From Bradyrhizobium sp. CCGUVB1N3 (GTDB taxonomy: Bacteria > Pseudomonadota > Alphaproteobacteria > Rhizobiales > Xanthobacteraceae), in NCBI RefSeq assembly GCF_024199925.1, contig NZ_JANADR010000001.1, positions 9,179,501 through 9,243,500 of the forward strand: a DNA stretch of 64,000 nt. Reading direction: 5' to 3'. Position 1 is the stretch's first letter; every line of letters starts with the position of its first letter. Positions 24,212 to 32,014 of this stretch are shown here, piece by piece. The position numbers were made by a program, and so were the translations under genes. The notes under the pieces were generated by a model, which worked only from the letters and a program-made list of their open reading frames with translations, was not told the DNA's origin and searched no databases.

Positions 24212-26905
24212 ATGTCGACCTATCGTCTGAAGAATTTGCTGTCGCCCAGATCGGTGGCGCTCGTCGGAGCCAGCCCGCGCCACGTGTCGGTGGGGCGCGC
24301 GGTTCTGGAAAACATCCGCAAGGCCCGCTTTGCGGGCGAACTGGGGCTGGTGAACGCGCGCTATGCCGAGATCGCCGGCGTTCCCGCAGTGGACAGTCTC
24401 GACAAGCTGCCATTCGTGCCGGAGCTGGTTGTCATCACCGCGCCGGCGAGCGAGGTCCCCGGCATCATCGAGCAGGCCGGTCGCCGCGGCTCGGCGGGCG
24501 CGCTGATCGTGAGCGCGGGCCTCGGGCATGGGCCGGGATCCCTTGAAGAGGCGGCGCTCGTCGCGGCGCAGAGACACGGCATGCGGCTGATCGGTCCCAA
24601 TTGCCTGGGGATCATGATGCCCGGCGTGAGCCTGAACGCGAGCTTCTCCGCGCATATGCCCGGCGCAGGCAGCCTGGCGCTGATCTCGCAGTCCGGCGCG
24701 ATCGCCGCCGGCATGGTGGATTGGGCGGCGCAGCGTGGTGTCGGCTTCTCCGGGATCGTCTCGATCGGCGACCAGCGCGACGTGGATATCGCCGATCTCC
24801 TCGACTACTTCGCGCTCGACCACAAGACGCGCGCGATCCTGCTCTATATCGAGGCTATCAAGGACGCACGGAAATTCATGTCGGCGGCACGCGCTGCGGC
24901 GCGGGTCAAGCCGGTGGTCGTCGTGAAGTCCGGCCGCATGGCGCAAGGCGCGCGCGCGGCTGCGACGCATACCGGCGCTCTCGCCGGTGCCGATGCGGTT
25001 TACGACGCGGCGTTCCGCCGCGCCGGCATGCTGCGTGTATCGGACCTGCGCGAGCTGTTCGACTGTGCGGAGACGCTCGGCCGCGTCGAATCGCCGAACG
25101 GAAAGCGGCTCGCCATTCTCACCAATGGCGGCGGTATCGGCGTTCTCGCGGTCGATCGCCTCGTCGAGCTCGGCGGCATTCCCGCACCCATGATGCCGGA
25201 GACGCGGCAGAACCTCGATGCGGTGCTGCCGCCGACCTGGTCTGGTGCAAATCCTGTCGATATCGTCGGCGATGCCGACGCCGCGCGCTATGCGGCTGCG
25301 CTTGAAGTTCTGCTCGCCGATCCCGGCAACGACGCCGTGCTGGTGCTCAACGTCCAGACCGCGATCGCGTCCGCGTCCGATATTGCGACGACGGTGACTG
25401 AACTCGTCAGGAAATACCGCGAGCAGCATCGCAGCTGGGCGAAACCCGTGCTCGCCGCCTGGGTCGGCGCCGACCAGACAATCGTCGAGACGCTCTCAAG
25501 TGCGGGCATCCCGAACTACCCGACAGAAGACGATGCGGTGCGCGGCTTCATGCACCTGGTGCGACATCGCGAGCTCGTCGAGGAGCTCACGCAGGTGCCG
25601 CCCGCGATGCCCGACGCGTTTGCGCCCGACGTTGAAGCCGCCAGACAGATCGTGAGGACGGCCATTGCCGACGGCCGCAAATGGCTCGAGCCGGTCGAGA
25701 TCAAGCGGCTGCTCGAGGCCTACGATATCGCCATGGTGCCGACCTACGCGGCCGTCGATGTCGAGCAGGCGGTCGTTTATGCCAGGGAGATGTTTGCGCA
25801 AGGCGCAACCGTCGTGCTCAAGATCCTGTCACGCGACATCGTGCACAAGTCCGACGTTGGCGGCGTCGTCCTCAACCTGACCACGCCCGAAGCCGTGCGC
25901 ACGGCTGCTGCCGACATTCTGGCCCGGGCGAGGAAGCTGCGGCCCGAGGCGCGCATTTCCGGCGTCATCGTGCAGGCCATGGTCGTGAAGGCGAAGGCGC
26001 GTGAGCTCATCCTCGGTCTTGCCGACGACCCGACCTTCGGCACGGTCGTGGTCTTCGGGCGGGGCGGTACCGCGGTCGAGATCATCAATGACAAGGCGCT
26101 GGCGCTGCCGCCGCTCGACCTGCAGCTCGCCCGCGATCTGATCGAGCTCACCCGCGTCTCGCGCCTGTTGCGCGCCTATCGCGACGTGCCGGCGGTCAAG
26201 CAGGACGCCGTCGCGATGGTGCTGGTCAAGCTCGCCCAGATCTCCGCTGACATTCCCGAGATCCGGGAGTTGGACATCAATCCGCTGCTTGCCGACGAGA
26301 CCGGGGTGACGGCGGTCGATGCGCGCGTCGCGGTCGGGGCGCCGCAGCGAAAGTTCGCTGGCTCAGGGCCCGGCAATTTTGCCGTCCGCGCCTATCCGTC
26401 GCAATGGGAGCGTCACCTCGAGCTTAAGGAGGGCTGGCGCATCTTCGTGAGGCCGATGCGTCCCGAGGACGAGCCGACCATTCACGAATTCCTGCGGCAC
26501 GTGACGCCGCATGATTTGCGCCTGCGCTTCTTCGCACCGATGAAGGAGTTCACCCATCAGTTCATCGCGCGCCTGACCCAGCTCGACTATGCCCGCGCGA
26601 TGGCCTTCATCGCCTTCGACGAGGCGACCGGCGACATGGTCGGCGTGGTCCGCATCCATTCGGACTCGATCTATGAGAACGGCGAGTACGCTATTCTGTT
26701 GCGGTCCGATCTGAAGGGCAGGGGACTCGGATGGGTCCTGATGCAGCTGATCATCGAATATGCGAGGTCGGAAGGACTGAAGGTCATATCGGGCGATGTG
26801 CTGCAGGAGAACATCGTGATGCTCGACATGTGCCGGCAGCTCGGCTTCGAGGTGAAGCCCGACCCGGTCGAGCCTGATATCTGCGACGTACGGCTGAAAC
26901 TCTAA
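24212..26905 (+). CDS. ADP-forming acyl-CoA synthetase fused to GNAT acetyltransferase (Pat/YfiQ-like)
   Basis: An 897-residue fusion. The N-terminal CoA-binding Rossmann domain has SVALVGASPR, followed by a flavodoxin-like ligase domain, an ATP-grasp domain around residues 490-700, and a C-terminal GNAT domain with acetyl-CoA loop RSDLKGRGLGWVLM. The loop THTGALAG corresponds to the phosphohistidine loop of ADP-forming acetyl-CoA and succinyl-CoA synthetases, so the histidine is kept. Relatives such as Pat/YfiQ acetylate protein lysines, including acetyl-CoA synthetase. The start is uncertain; the ATG at 24212 (MSTYRLKNLL) looks best, with GTG 24182 and ATG 24197 also in frame. Confidence 0.85.
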   Translation: MSTYRLKNLLSPRSVALVGASPRHVSVGRAVLENIRKARFAGELGLVNARYAEIAGVPAVDSLDKLPFVPELVVITAPASEVPGIIEQAGRRGSAGALIVSAGLGHGPGSLEEAALVAAQRHGMRLIGPNCLGIMMPGVSLNASFSAHMPGAGSLALISQSGAIAAGMVDWAAQRGVGFSGIVSIGDQRDVDIADLLDYFALDHKTRAILLYIEAIKDARKFMSAARAAARVKPVVVVKSGRMAQGARAAATHTGALAGADAVYDAAFRRAGMLRVSDLRELFDCAETLGRVESPNGKRLAILTNGGGIGVLAVDRLVELGGIPAPMMPETRQNLDAVLPPTWSGANPVDIVGDADAARYAAALEVLLADPGNDAVLVLNVQTAIASASDIATTVTELVRKYREQHRSWAKPVLAAWVGADQTIVETLSSAGIPNYPTEDDAVRGFMHLVRHRELVEELTQVPPAMPDAFAPDVEAARQIVRTAIADGRKWLEPVEIKRLLEAYDIAMVPTYAAVDVEQAVVYAREMFAQGATVVLKILSRDIVHKSDVGGVVLNLTTPEAVRTAAADILARARKLRPEARISGVIVQAMVVKAKARELILGLADDPTFGTVVVFGRGGTAVEIINDKALALPPLDLQLARDLIELTRVSRLLRAYRDVPAVKQDAVAMVLVKLAQISADIPEIRELDINPLLADETGVTAVDARVAVGAPQRKFAGSGPGNFAVRAYPSQWERHLELKEGWRIFVRPMRPEDEPTIHEFLRHVTPHDLRLRFFAPMKEFTHQFIARLTQLDYARAMAFIAFDEATGDMVGVVRIHSDSIYENGEYAILLRSDLKGRGLGWVLMQLIIEYARSEGLKVISGDVLQENIVMLDMCRQLGFEVKPDPVEPDICDVRLKL

Positions 26906-26916
26906 CGCCGTGTCTC

Positions 26917-26940
26917 TGACGTCCGATTCACTGGACGTCA
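26917..26940. repeat. Short hairpin and intergenic repeat after the synthetase gene
   Basis: TGACGTCC and GGACGTCA form an 8-bp stem with an 8-nt loop and are followed by TTTC. It may end transcription of the synthetase gene. The flanking DNA up to about 27000 looks like dispersed intergenic repeat sequence. Confidence 0.4.
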
Positions 26941-27011
26941 TTTCGGGATCTCATTCCGGGGCGCGACGAAGTCGCGAGCCATGATGCGCAAGGAATGACG
27001 GAATTGACCGC

Positions 27012-27025
27012 TTGAGGCAGGTCAA
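27012..27025. promoter_or_regulatory. FNR/FixK box for the Mla-type operon
   Basis: TTGAGGCAGGTCAA matches TTGA-N6-TCAA perfectly. With the centre at -41.5, transcription starts near 27060, about 35 nt before the proposed TTG start of the permease. Confidence 0.68.
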
Positions 27026-27094
27026 TCTGGCTGCCATGCGCCGGCCTAGAAACGCATGCTAGCTTGGGACCGGTTGTCCCGAGGAGGTGTGATC

Positions 27095-28231
27095 TTGAAC
27101 GCTGAACCTCTGTTGGCGGCGATGCCGTCCGGCGACGTGCTCGAGCTGCGGCCGGCCGGGCCGTGGACTGCAGCCAATGTCTCGAAGCTCGAATCGCTGT
27201 CGCAATCGGTGAAGGCCGATGTCGAGCGGTCGAAGGCCGTGAAGCTGGACATGAGCGGGGTGAGCGAACTCGACACGCTCGGCGCGTGGCTGCTGGAGAA
27301 ACTATCCCGCCGCAGCCCGTCGACGGGCAGCCCGGCTGAGTTCGTCGGCGTTGCCGACAATTATAGCGGCCTCATGGACGAGGTTCGTCAGGTCAATCGC
27401 AACAACCCCGCGCCCGTGCCGATACCCAACCCGGCCTTGCTGCGGCTGAACGATCTCGGCAAGGCGACGGTCGGCGCGCGGGAAGATATCGCGATCTTCC
27501 TGCAAATGCTGGGCGCTCTGTTCATGGCCTTGATCGGCGTCGTGCTGAGGCCGCGATCGTTGCGGCTGACCTCGCTGGTCTATCAGCTCTACCGCATCGG
27601 CTGGCAGGCGATCCCGATCATCATGCTCATCACCTTCCTGATCGGCGCGATCATCGCGCAGCAGGGCTTTTTTCATTTCCGCAGGTTCGGCGCCGAGTCA
27701 TATACCGTCGACATGGTCGGCATTCTGGTGCTGCGCGAGCTCGGCGTCCTGATCGTCGCCATCATGGTCGCCGGGCGCTCGGGCAGCGCCTATACCGCCG
27801 AGCTAGGTTCGATGAAGATGCGCGAGGAGATCGATGCGCTCTCGACCATGGGGCTCGATCCGGTTGACGTGCTGATCCTGCCGCGCGTGATGGCGCTGGT
27901 CATTGCGCTCCCCATCCTGGCCTTCATCGGATCGATTGCCGCGCTCTATGGCGGCGGCCTGGTCGCGCAGTTCTACGGCGACATGGGGCCGGCGATCTAT
28001 CTCGCGCGGCTGCACGAGGCGATCTCGGTCACCCATTTCAAGGTCGGCATCCTCAAGGCGCCGTTCATGGCGCTGGTGATCGGCATCGTCGCCTGCAGCG
28101 AGGGATTGCGCGTGAAGGGCAGTGCCGAGTCGCTGGGCAAGCAGACGACGACGTCGGTGGTGAAGTCGATCTTTCTCGTTATCGTGCTTGACGGCCTATT
28201 TGCGATCTTCTTTGCCTCGATCGGAATGTGA
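27095..28231 (+). CDS. MlaE-type lipid ABC permease with N-terminal STAS domain
   Basis: A 378-residue protein. Residues 1-85 form a STAS domain (AVKLDMSGVSELDTLGAWLLEKL), like MlaB fused in front; the rest is the MlaE permease with five or six hydrophobic segments and the conserved LRELGVLIVAIMVAGRSGSAYTAE region. The TTG at 27095 is chosen because GAGGAGG lies 7 bp before it. MlaE works with an ATPase and an MCE protein to move phospholipids across the periplasm. It is the first of three genes in one operon behind a FixK box. Confidence 0.85.
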   Translation: MNAEPLLAAMPSGDVLELRPAGPWTAANVSKLESLSQSVKADVERSKAVKLDMSGVSELDTLGAWLLEKLSRRSPSTGSPAEFVGVADNYSGLMDEVRQVNRNNPAPVPIPNPALLRLNDLGKATVGAREDIAIFLQMLGALFMALIGVVLRPRSLRLTSLVYQLYRIGWQAIPIIMLITFLIGAIIAQQGFFHFRRFGAESYTVDMVGILVLRELGVLIVAIMVAGRSGSAYTAELGSMKMREEIDALSTMGLDPVDVLILPRVMALVIALPILAFIGSIAALYGGGLVAQFYGDMGPAIYLARLHEAISVTHFKVGILKAPFMALVIGIVACSEGLRVKGSAESLGKQTTTSVVKSIFLVIVLDGLFAIFFASIGM

Positions 28232-28233
28232 CG

Positions 28234-29013
28234 ATGGCTGATGCTTCTCAGGAGTTCGCGATCCGCGTCCGCGATCTCGTGGTCGGCTTCGGCCGCCAGA
28301 TCGTGCTCGATCATCTGTCGCTCGACGTCCGCCGCGGCGAGATCCTCGGGTTGGTCGGAGCATCCGGTGGCGGCAAGTCAGTTCTCATGCGCACCATCAT
28401 CGGCCTGATCCCACGTCGGAGCGGTGAGATCGACGTGATGGGCCAGCCGATCGGTGCGACGCACGACCGAGGCACCCAGAGCGTCGCGAGCCAATGGGGC
28501 ATTCTGTTTCAGCAGGGTGCGCTGTTCTCATCGCTGACGGTGCGGCAGAACATCCAGTTTCCGCTCCGCGAAAATCTCGTCCTGTCGCAGGAGTTGATGG
28601 ACGAGATCGCAACCGCAAAGCTCGAGATGGTGGGATTGCGGCCGCAGGACGGCGACAAATATCCGGCAGAACTGTCCGGCGGCATGACCAAGCGCGTGGC
28701 GCTGGCGCGTGCGCTGGCACTCGACCCGCCGATCCTGTTCCTGGACGAGCCGACCTCCGGCCTCGACCCGATCGCGGCCGGCGATTTCGACGCTTTGATC
28801 AAGACCTTGCAGAAGACCTTGGGGCTCACCGTGTTCATGGTTACCCATGATCTCGCCAGTCTCACGACCGTGTGCGATCGCGTCGCGGCGCTTGCAGACG
28901 GGAGGATCGTGGCGATCGGGCCGATGCGCGAGCTGCTTCAATCCGAGCATCCCTGGGTGCGAGCCTATTTCCACGGCAAGCGCTCCCAGATGCTGCAACC
29001 CCAGATGAGATGA
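28234..29013 (+). CDS. MlaF-type ABC ATP-binding protein
   Basis: The 259-residue ATPase has Walker A GASGGGKS, signature LSGGMTKR and Walker B ILFLDEPTSGLD, with the switch His in MVTHDLAS. The sequence GMTKR at the signature is typical of MCE-associated ATPases. ATG 28234 lies just after the permease stop; a GTG at 28228 overlapping it is the alternative. It powers the permease encoded immediately before. Confidence 0.9.
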   Translation: MADASQEFAIRVRDLVVGFGRQIVLDHLSLDVRRGEILGLVGASGGGKSVLMRTIIGLIPRRSGEIDVMGQPIGATHDRGTQSVASQWGILFQQGALFSSLTVRQNIQFPLRENLVLSQELMDEIATAKLEMVGLRPQDGDKYPAELSGGMTKRVALARALALDPPILFLDEPTSGLDPIAAGDFDALIKTLQKTLGLTVFMVTHDLASLTTVCDRVAALADGRIVAIGPMRELLQSEHPWVRAYFHGKRSQMLQPQMR

Positions 29014-29016
29014 GAC

Positions 29017-30120
29017 ATGGAAACCCGCGCTCCCTACGTCCTGATCGGCGCCTTCGTGATGGCTGCGATTCTCGCGGTCTTCGGTTTTATCTACTGGCTG
29101 AACAACACCGGCGGCATTGGGCCGCGCACCAGCTACCACGTGCAATTCCAGGGTCCGGTGCCCGGCCTTCTGGTCGGCGCCGGCGTGCTGTTCAACGGCA
29201 TCCGTGTCGGCGAGGTCACGGCGCTTGCGCTGGCGCCGGACAATCCGCGCTTCGTCAATGCGACGATCTCGGTGGCCTCCGTCACGCCGGTGCGCGCCGA
29301 CACCAAGGTCGGGCTCGATTTCCAGGGCCTGACCGGCGTGCCGGTGGTGGCGCTGGAAGGCGGCATGATGGTCGCAAAGCAGGGCGAGATGCCGGTGCTG
29401 ATCGCCGACGCCGGTGCCGGACAGAGCATGACGCAGGCGGCGCGCGATGCTCTGCGCCGCGTGGATTCGGTGCTGGAAGAGAACTTCGGTCCACTCAAGG
29501 ATACGATCGCCAATTTCAAGACCTTCTCGGACGGGCTTGCACGCAACACGGGCAAGCTCGACGGCATTGTCGCAGGATTGGAGAAGATGACAGGCGGTGG
29601 TGCTCCCACCCAGAAGATCACCTATGATCTTCGCGCGCCGCAGAACCTCGGCGCCGTAGGCAAGACCCTGTCGGAAGCGCTGGCAATCCCGGAACCGACC
29701 GCGGTCGCGATGTTGCAGACACAGCGGATGCTGTTCTCACCGACCGGCGACTATCCCGGCTTTGCCGAGTTCCTGTGGGCCGACAGCATTCCCAAGCTGC
29801 TGCAGGCAAGACTCATTGACAGTTTCGAGAACTATGACATTGCCCACGCCCCGTTGCGAACGAGCGATGTCGGTCAGGCGGACCATCAGCTCCTGATCGA
29901 CGTCAGGCGCTTCCGGATCTCGACCGACGGCGATCCGGTCGCGGAGATCAGCCTCACGGCCAGGATCGTCGACAAGAGCGGCAAGGTGATCGCCTCGCGT
30001 CTTCTGGAGGCGAACGAAAATCTCGACAAGGTCGAGCCGGCGGCCGCGGTCGAGGCCTTCAATGCCGCCTTCGCGCGGATCGCCAAGGAGCTGATCGGCT
30101 GGACCGTGCAGTCGGTCTAG
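29017..30120 (+). CDS. MCE-domain protein fused to an ABC-type auxiliary (PqiC-like) domain
   Basis: A 367-residue protein. It has one N-terminal membrane anchor (LIGAFVMAAILAVFGFIYWL), then an MCE domain (about residues 38-120, GVLFNGIRVGEVTAL and DFQGLTGVPVVALEGG), a helical linker, and a C-terminal half from about residue 205 (YDLRAPQNLG to RIAKELIGW) that resembles ABC_trans_aux/PqiC lipoproteins. In most systems the PqiC-like part is a separate outer-membrane lipoprotein; here it is joined to the MCE subunit. It starts 3 bp after the ATPase stop. Confidence 0.82.
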   Translation: METRAPYVLIGAFVMAAILAVFGFIYWLNNTGGIGPRTSYHVQFQGPVPGLLVGAGVLFNGIRVGEVTALALAPDNPRFVNATISVASVTPVRADTKVGLDFQGLTGVPVVALEGGMMVAKQGEMPVLIADAGAGQSMTQAARDALRRVDSVLEENFGPLKDTIANFKTFSDGLARNTGKLDGIVAGLEKMTGGGAPTQKITYDLRAPQNLGAVGKTLSEALAIPEPTAVAMLQTQRMLFSPTGDYPGFAEFLWADSIPKLLQARLIDSFENYDIAHAPLRTSDVGQADHQLLIDVRRFRISTDGDPVAEISLTARIVDKSGKVIASRLLEANENLDKVEPAAAVEAFNAAFARIAKELIGWTVQSV

Positions 30121-30137
30121 TCTTACTGCGTCAAAGA

Positions 30138-30275
30138 CCCTCATGGTAAGGAGCGCGGAGCGCGTCTCCGGACGATGCTGCGCATCGCCGGGCGAACCAA
30201 GAAGGCCCGGATCTCACCCGCGGCCATCCTTCGAGACGCGCGTTCCGCGCTCCTCAGGATAAGGAAAGGAGTGCT
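30138..30275. repeat. Long intergenic inverted repeat
   Basis: GGAGCGCGGAGCGCGTCTC on the left is mirrored by GAGACGCGCGTTCCGCGCTCC on the right, with CTCATGG/CTCAGG-type flanks. Such dispersed elements are common between Bradyrhizobium genes. No ORF is supported in it. It lies between convergent genes. Confidence 0.6.
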
Positions 30276-30300
30276 CGTGACGCAGTCGTACTAGCAGTCG

Positions 30301-30618
30301 CTATTCCAGGGTCTTCAGATAAGACAGGAGATCGTGGATCTGGTCCGGATCGAGCTCGAAGGCAGGCATGTCGGCGTGGCCGGTATAGATGCCCTCCGCG
30401 AGCGCTTCTCCGAGCGTCTCGATCGGGTAGCGTTGATGCAACGTCCGGAACGGCGGGGCGATCTTCAGCGGGCTTTCCGACCTGCGGTCGATGGCATGGC
30501 ACCGCGCGCAATTGGCGCGCGCGTAGGCTTCGCCGCGTTGCTCGGGCTTGGAGGCGGCGACTGCCGGTGTGGCCAGGAGAAGCGCGATCAGGATCTGACG
30601 AAGCGTGACTTGCAGCAT
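30301..30618 (-). CDS. Small class I cytochrome c
   Basis: A 105-residue periplasmic protein. The signal peptide is LRQILIALLLATPAVAA, the haem motif is CARCH and the distal Met ligand is in HADMPAFELDP. About 85 residues remain after cleavage, as in small electron-carrier cytochromes. The ATG at 30618 is chosen because a longer frame to 30795 runs into the divergent regulator and lacks a signal peptide at its start. No good ribosome site is visible. A FixK box lies about 62 bp upstream, suggesting induction at low oxygen. Confidence 0.83.
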   Translation of the reverse strand: MLQVTLRQILIALLLATPAVAASKPEQRGEAYARANCARCHAIDRRSESPLKIAPPFRTLHQRYPIETLGEALAEGIYTGHADMPAFELDPDQIHDLLSYLKTLE

Positions 30619-30673
30619 GGAGGAGTGATCTCGGACGGCGGCACAGAGAATACGGAGGCGGCGTCCCGCAAAA

Positions 30674-30687
30674 TTGATCTGGGTCAA
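30674..30687. promoter_or_regulatory. Shared FNR/FixK box between cytochrome c and the FNR-type regulator
   Basis: TTGATCTGGGTCAA is a perfect TTGA-N6-TCAA box between divergent genes. At -41.5 it would give starts near 30639 for the cytochrome and near 30722 for the regulator, with leaders of about 21 and 52 nt. It could serve both, allowing autoregulation. Confidence 0.68.
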
Positions 30688-30773
30688 CTGCGTTTGTGAC
30701 AAGGCAGTAAAATGCCGACGCGCGGCAGACTCAGGCTTGAGGCCGAAGGGGCCGCGCTCCGCTGGAGCGATGG

Positions 30774-31487
30774 ATGAAGTCTTCCCTGGTTGCAATCGAA
30801 CCCAATGGGCACTTCTGCAGGGAGTGTTCGATACGTGAGTTCAGCGTGTGCGCTTCGCTCGATGCGGCTGAGCTCAGGCAGTTCGAGCATCTCGGACGCC
30901 AGGTGCATTTTACCGCCGGCGAGACGGTGTTTTCCGAAGAGGACATCACGACATCCTTCTACAATCTCCTCGAAGGCGTGATGAGGCTTTACAAGCTGTT
31001 GCCGGATGGGCGACGGCAAATCGTCGGTTTCGCGCTGCCGGGCGACTTCCTGGGAATGAATGTCTCCGGTCGCCACAACTTTTCTGCGGACGCGATCGGC
31101 GCCGTGACAGTCTGCCAGTTCGCCAAGGCCGCGTTCGGCCGTTTCATCGAGGAGAGGCCGCATCTCCTCCGCCGCATCAACGAGCTGGCCGTGCGCGAAT
31201 TGAGCCAGGCTCGCGATCACATGGTCCTGCTGGGACGCCGTTCGGCGGAGGAAAAGGTCGCAACATTTCTCCTCGGCTGGCGCGAGCGCCTGACACCGTT
31301 CAACGGGCCGTCGAGCACGGTGCCGCTGCCGATGAGCCGCCAGGATATCGCCGACTATCTCGGACTGACCATCGAAACGGTCAGCCGCACCTTCACCAGG
31401 CTCGAGCGCGTCGGCGTGATCGAGATCATCCATGGCGGTATCAGCCTGCTTGACCCGGCCCGCGCCGAGGCGCTGGCGGCGGCCTGA
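30774..31487 (+). CDS. FNR-type oxygen-sensing regulator (FnrN/FixK1-like)
   Basis: A 237-residue Crp/FNR family activator. Cys15, Cys18, Cys26 and Cys114 form a CX2CX7C plus central Cys pattern, as in FnrN and Bradyrhizobium FixK1, which hold an oxygen-labile 4Fe-4S cluster. The cAMP-like fold is followed by HTH SRQDIADYLGLTIETVSRTF, where E-x2-S-R contacts the TTGA half-site. Length equals FixK1 as I recall it. Its own promoter carries a box, and seven such boxes lie within 13 kb. FixK2 lacks the N-terminal Cys cluster, so FnrN/FixK1 is the better match. Confidence 0.85.
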   Translation: MKSSLVAIEPNGHFCRECSIREFSVCASLDAAELRQFEHLGRQVHFTAGETVFSEEDITTSFYNLLEGVMRLYKLLPDGRRQIVGFALPGDFLGMNVSGRHNFSADAIGAVTVCQFAKAAFGRFIEERPHLLRRINELAVRELSQARDHMVLLGRRSAEEKVATFLLGWRERLTPFNGPSSTVPLPMSRQDIADYLGLTIETVSRTFTRLERVGVIEIIHGGISLLDPARAEALAAA

Positions 31488-31517
31488 GAGACCTCTTTCC
31501 ATGGTGATCGCTGATTT

Positions 31518-31531
31518 TTGATCGCGATCAA
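31518..31531. promoter_or_regulatory. FNR/FixK box before a small membrane protein
   Basis: TTGATCGCGATCAA is a perfect and fully palindromic box. With the centre at -41.5, transcription starts near 31566, about 26 nt before the ATG of the 44-residue protein. Confidence 0.7.
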
Positions 31532-31591
31532 CGACGACGATCGGCCGCCGCGCAAAATGCCCAGGCTGATGAGAGTTCTGGGGAGAGGCAC

Positions 31592-31726
31592 ATGCCGACC
31601 GATGCGCTGTTGATGAGCATTGCCGTTGTGACCGTCTTCGTCGCCTTCGCGGCGGTTTTGGCGTGGGCGGACCGCCAAACGAGGCCCAACCAGCTCAAGT
31701 CGAACGAAACAGCCTTCAAACATTGA
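31592..31726 (+). CDS. Small single-span membrane protein (44 aa)
   Basis: The gene is short and easily missed. GGGGAGAGG lies 3-11 bp before the ATG. The protein has one hydrophobic stretch (LLMSIAVVTVFVAFAAVLAW) followed by a charged tail with Asp, Arg and Lys, so it is probably an inner-membrane protein with a cytoplasmic C-terminus. The perfect FixK box at the expected distance supports real, oxygen-controlled expression. Size and topology recall small accessory subunits of respiratory oxidases or stress proteins, but I recognise no family. Confidence 0.65.
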   Translation: MPTDALLMSIAVVTVFVAFAAVLAWADRQTRPNQLKSNETAFKH

Positions 31727-32014
31727 AGCGGCTGAGGTCATAGCCCGTCGGCTTGACCTGAAATGGAGTTAGCTGGGAGCCCATCCTGACCCTGCCGGGC
31801 GAAGGCCGTCCATCGCTGCGCCATGGTTAATTCGCAACTCAGCATCGTGTATATCGCGCGATTGCAGCCTGTGGATGCGAATTTTGGGCGGCGGGAACGG
31901 TCCCTTCTCCCGGCCCTTGTCCAAAGGTGCATATATGTGGTTTCCGGTTGAAAAGCCCGGCAACGTTGACTACGCAGGAACACCAGTACCTCGCAGTCTT
32001 AGGAGTCCGGCGGC

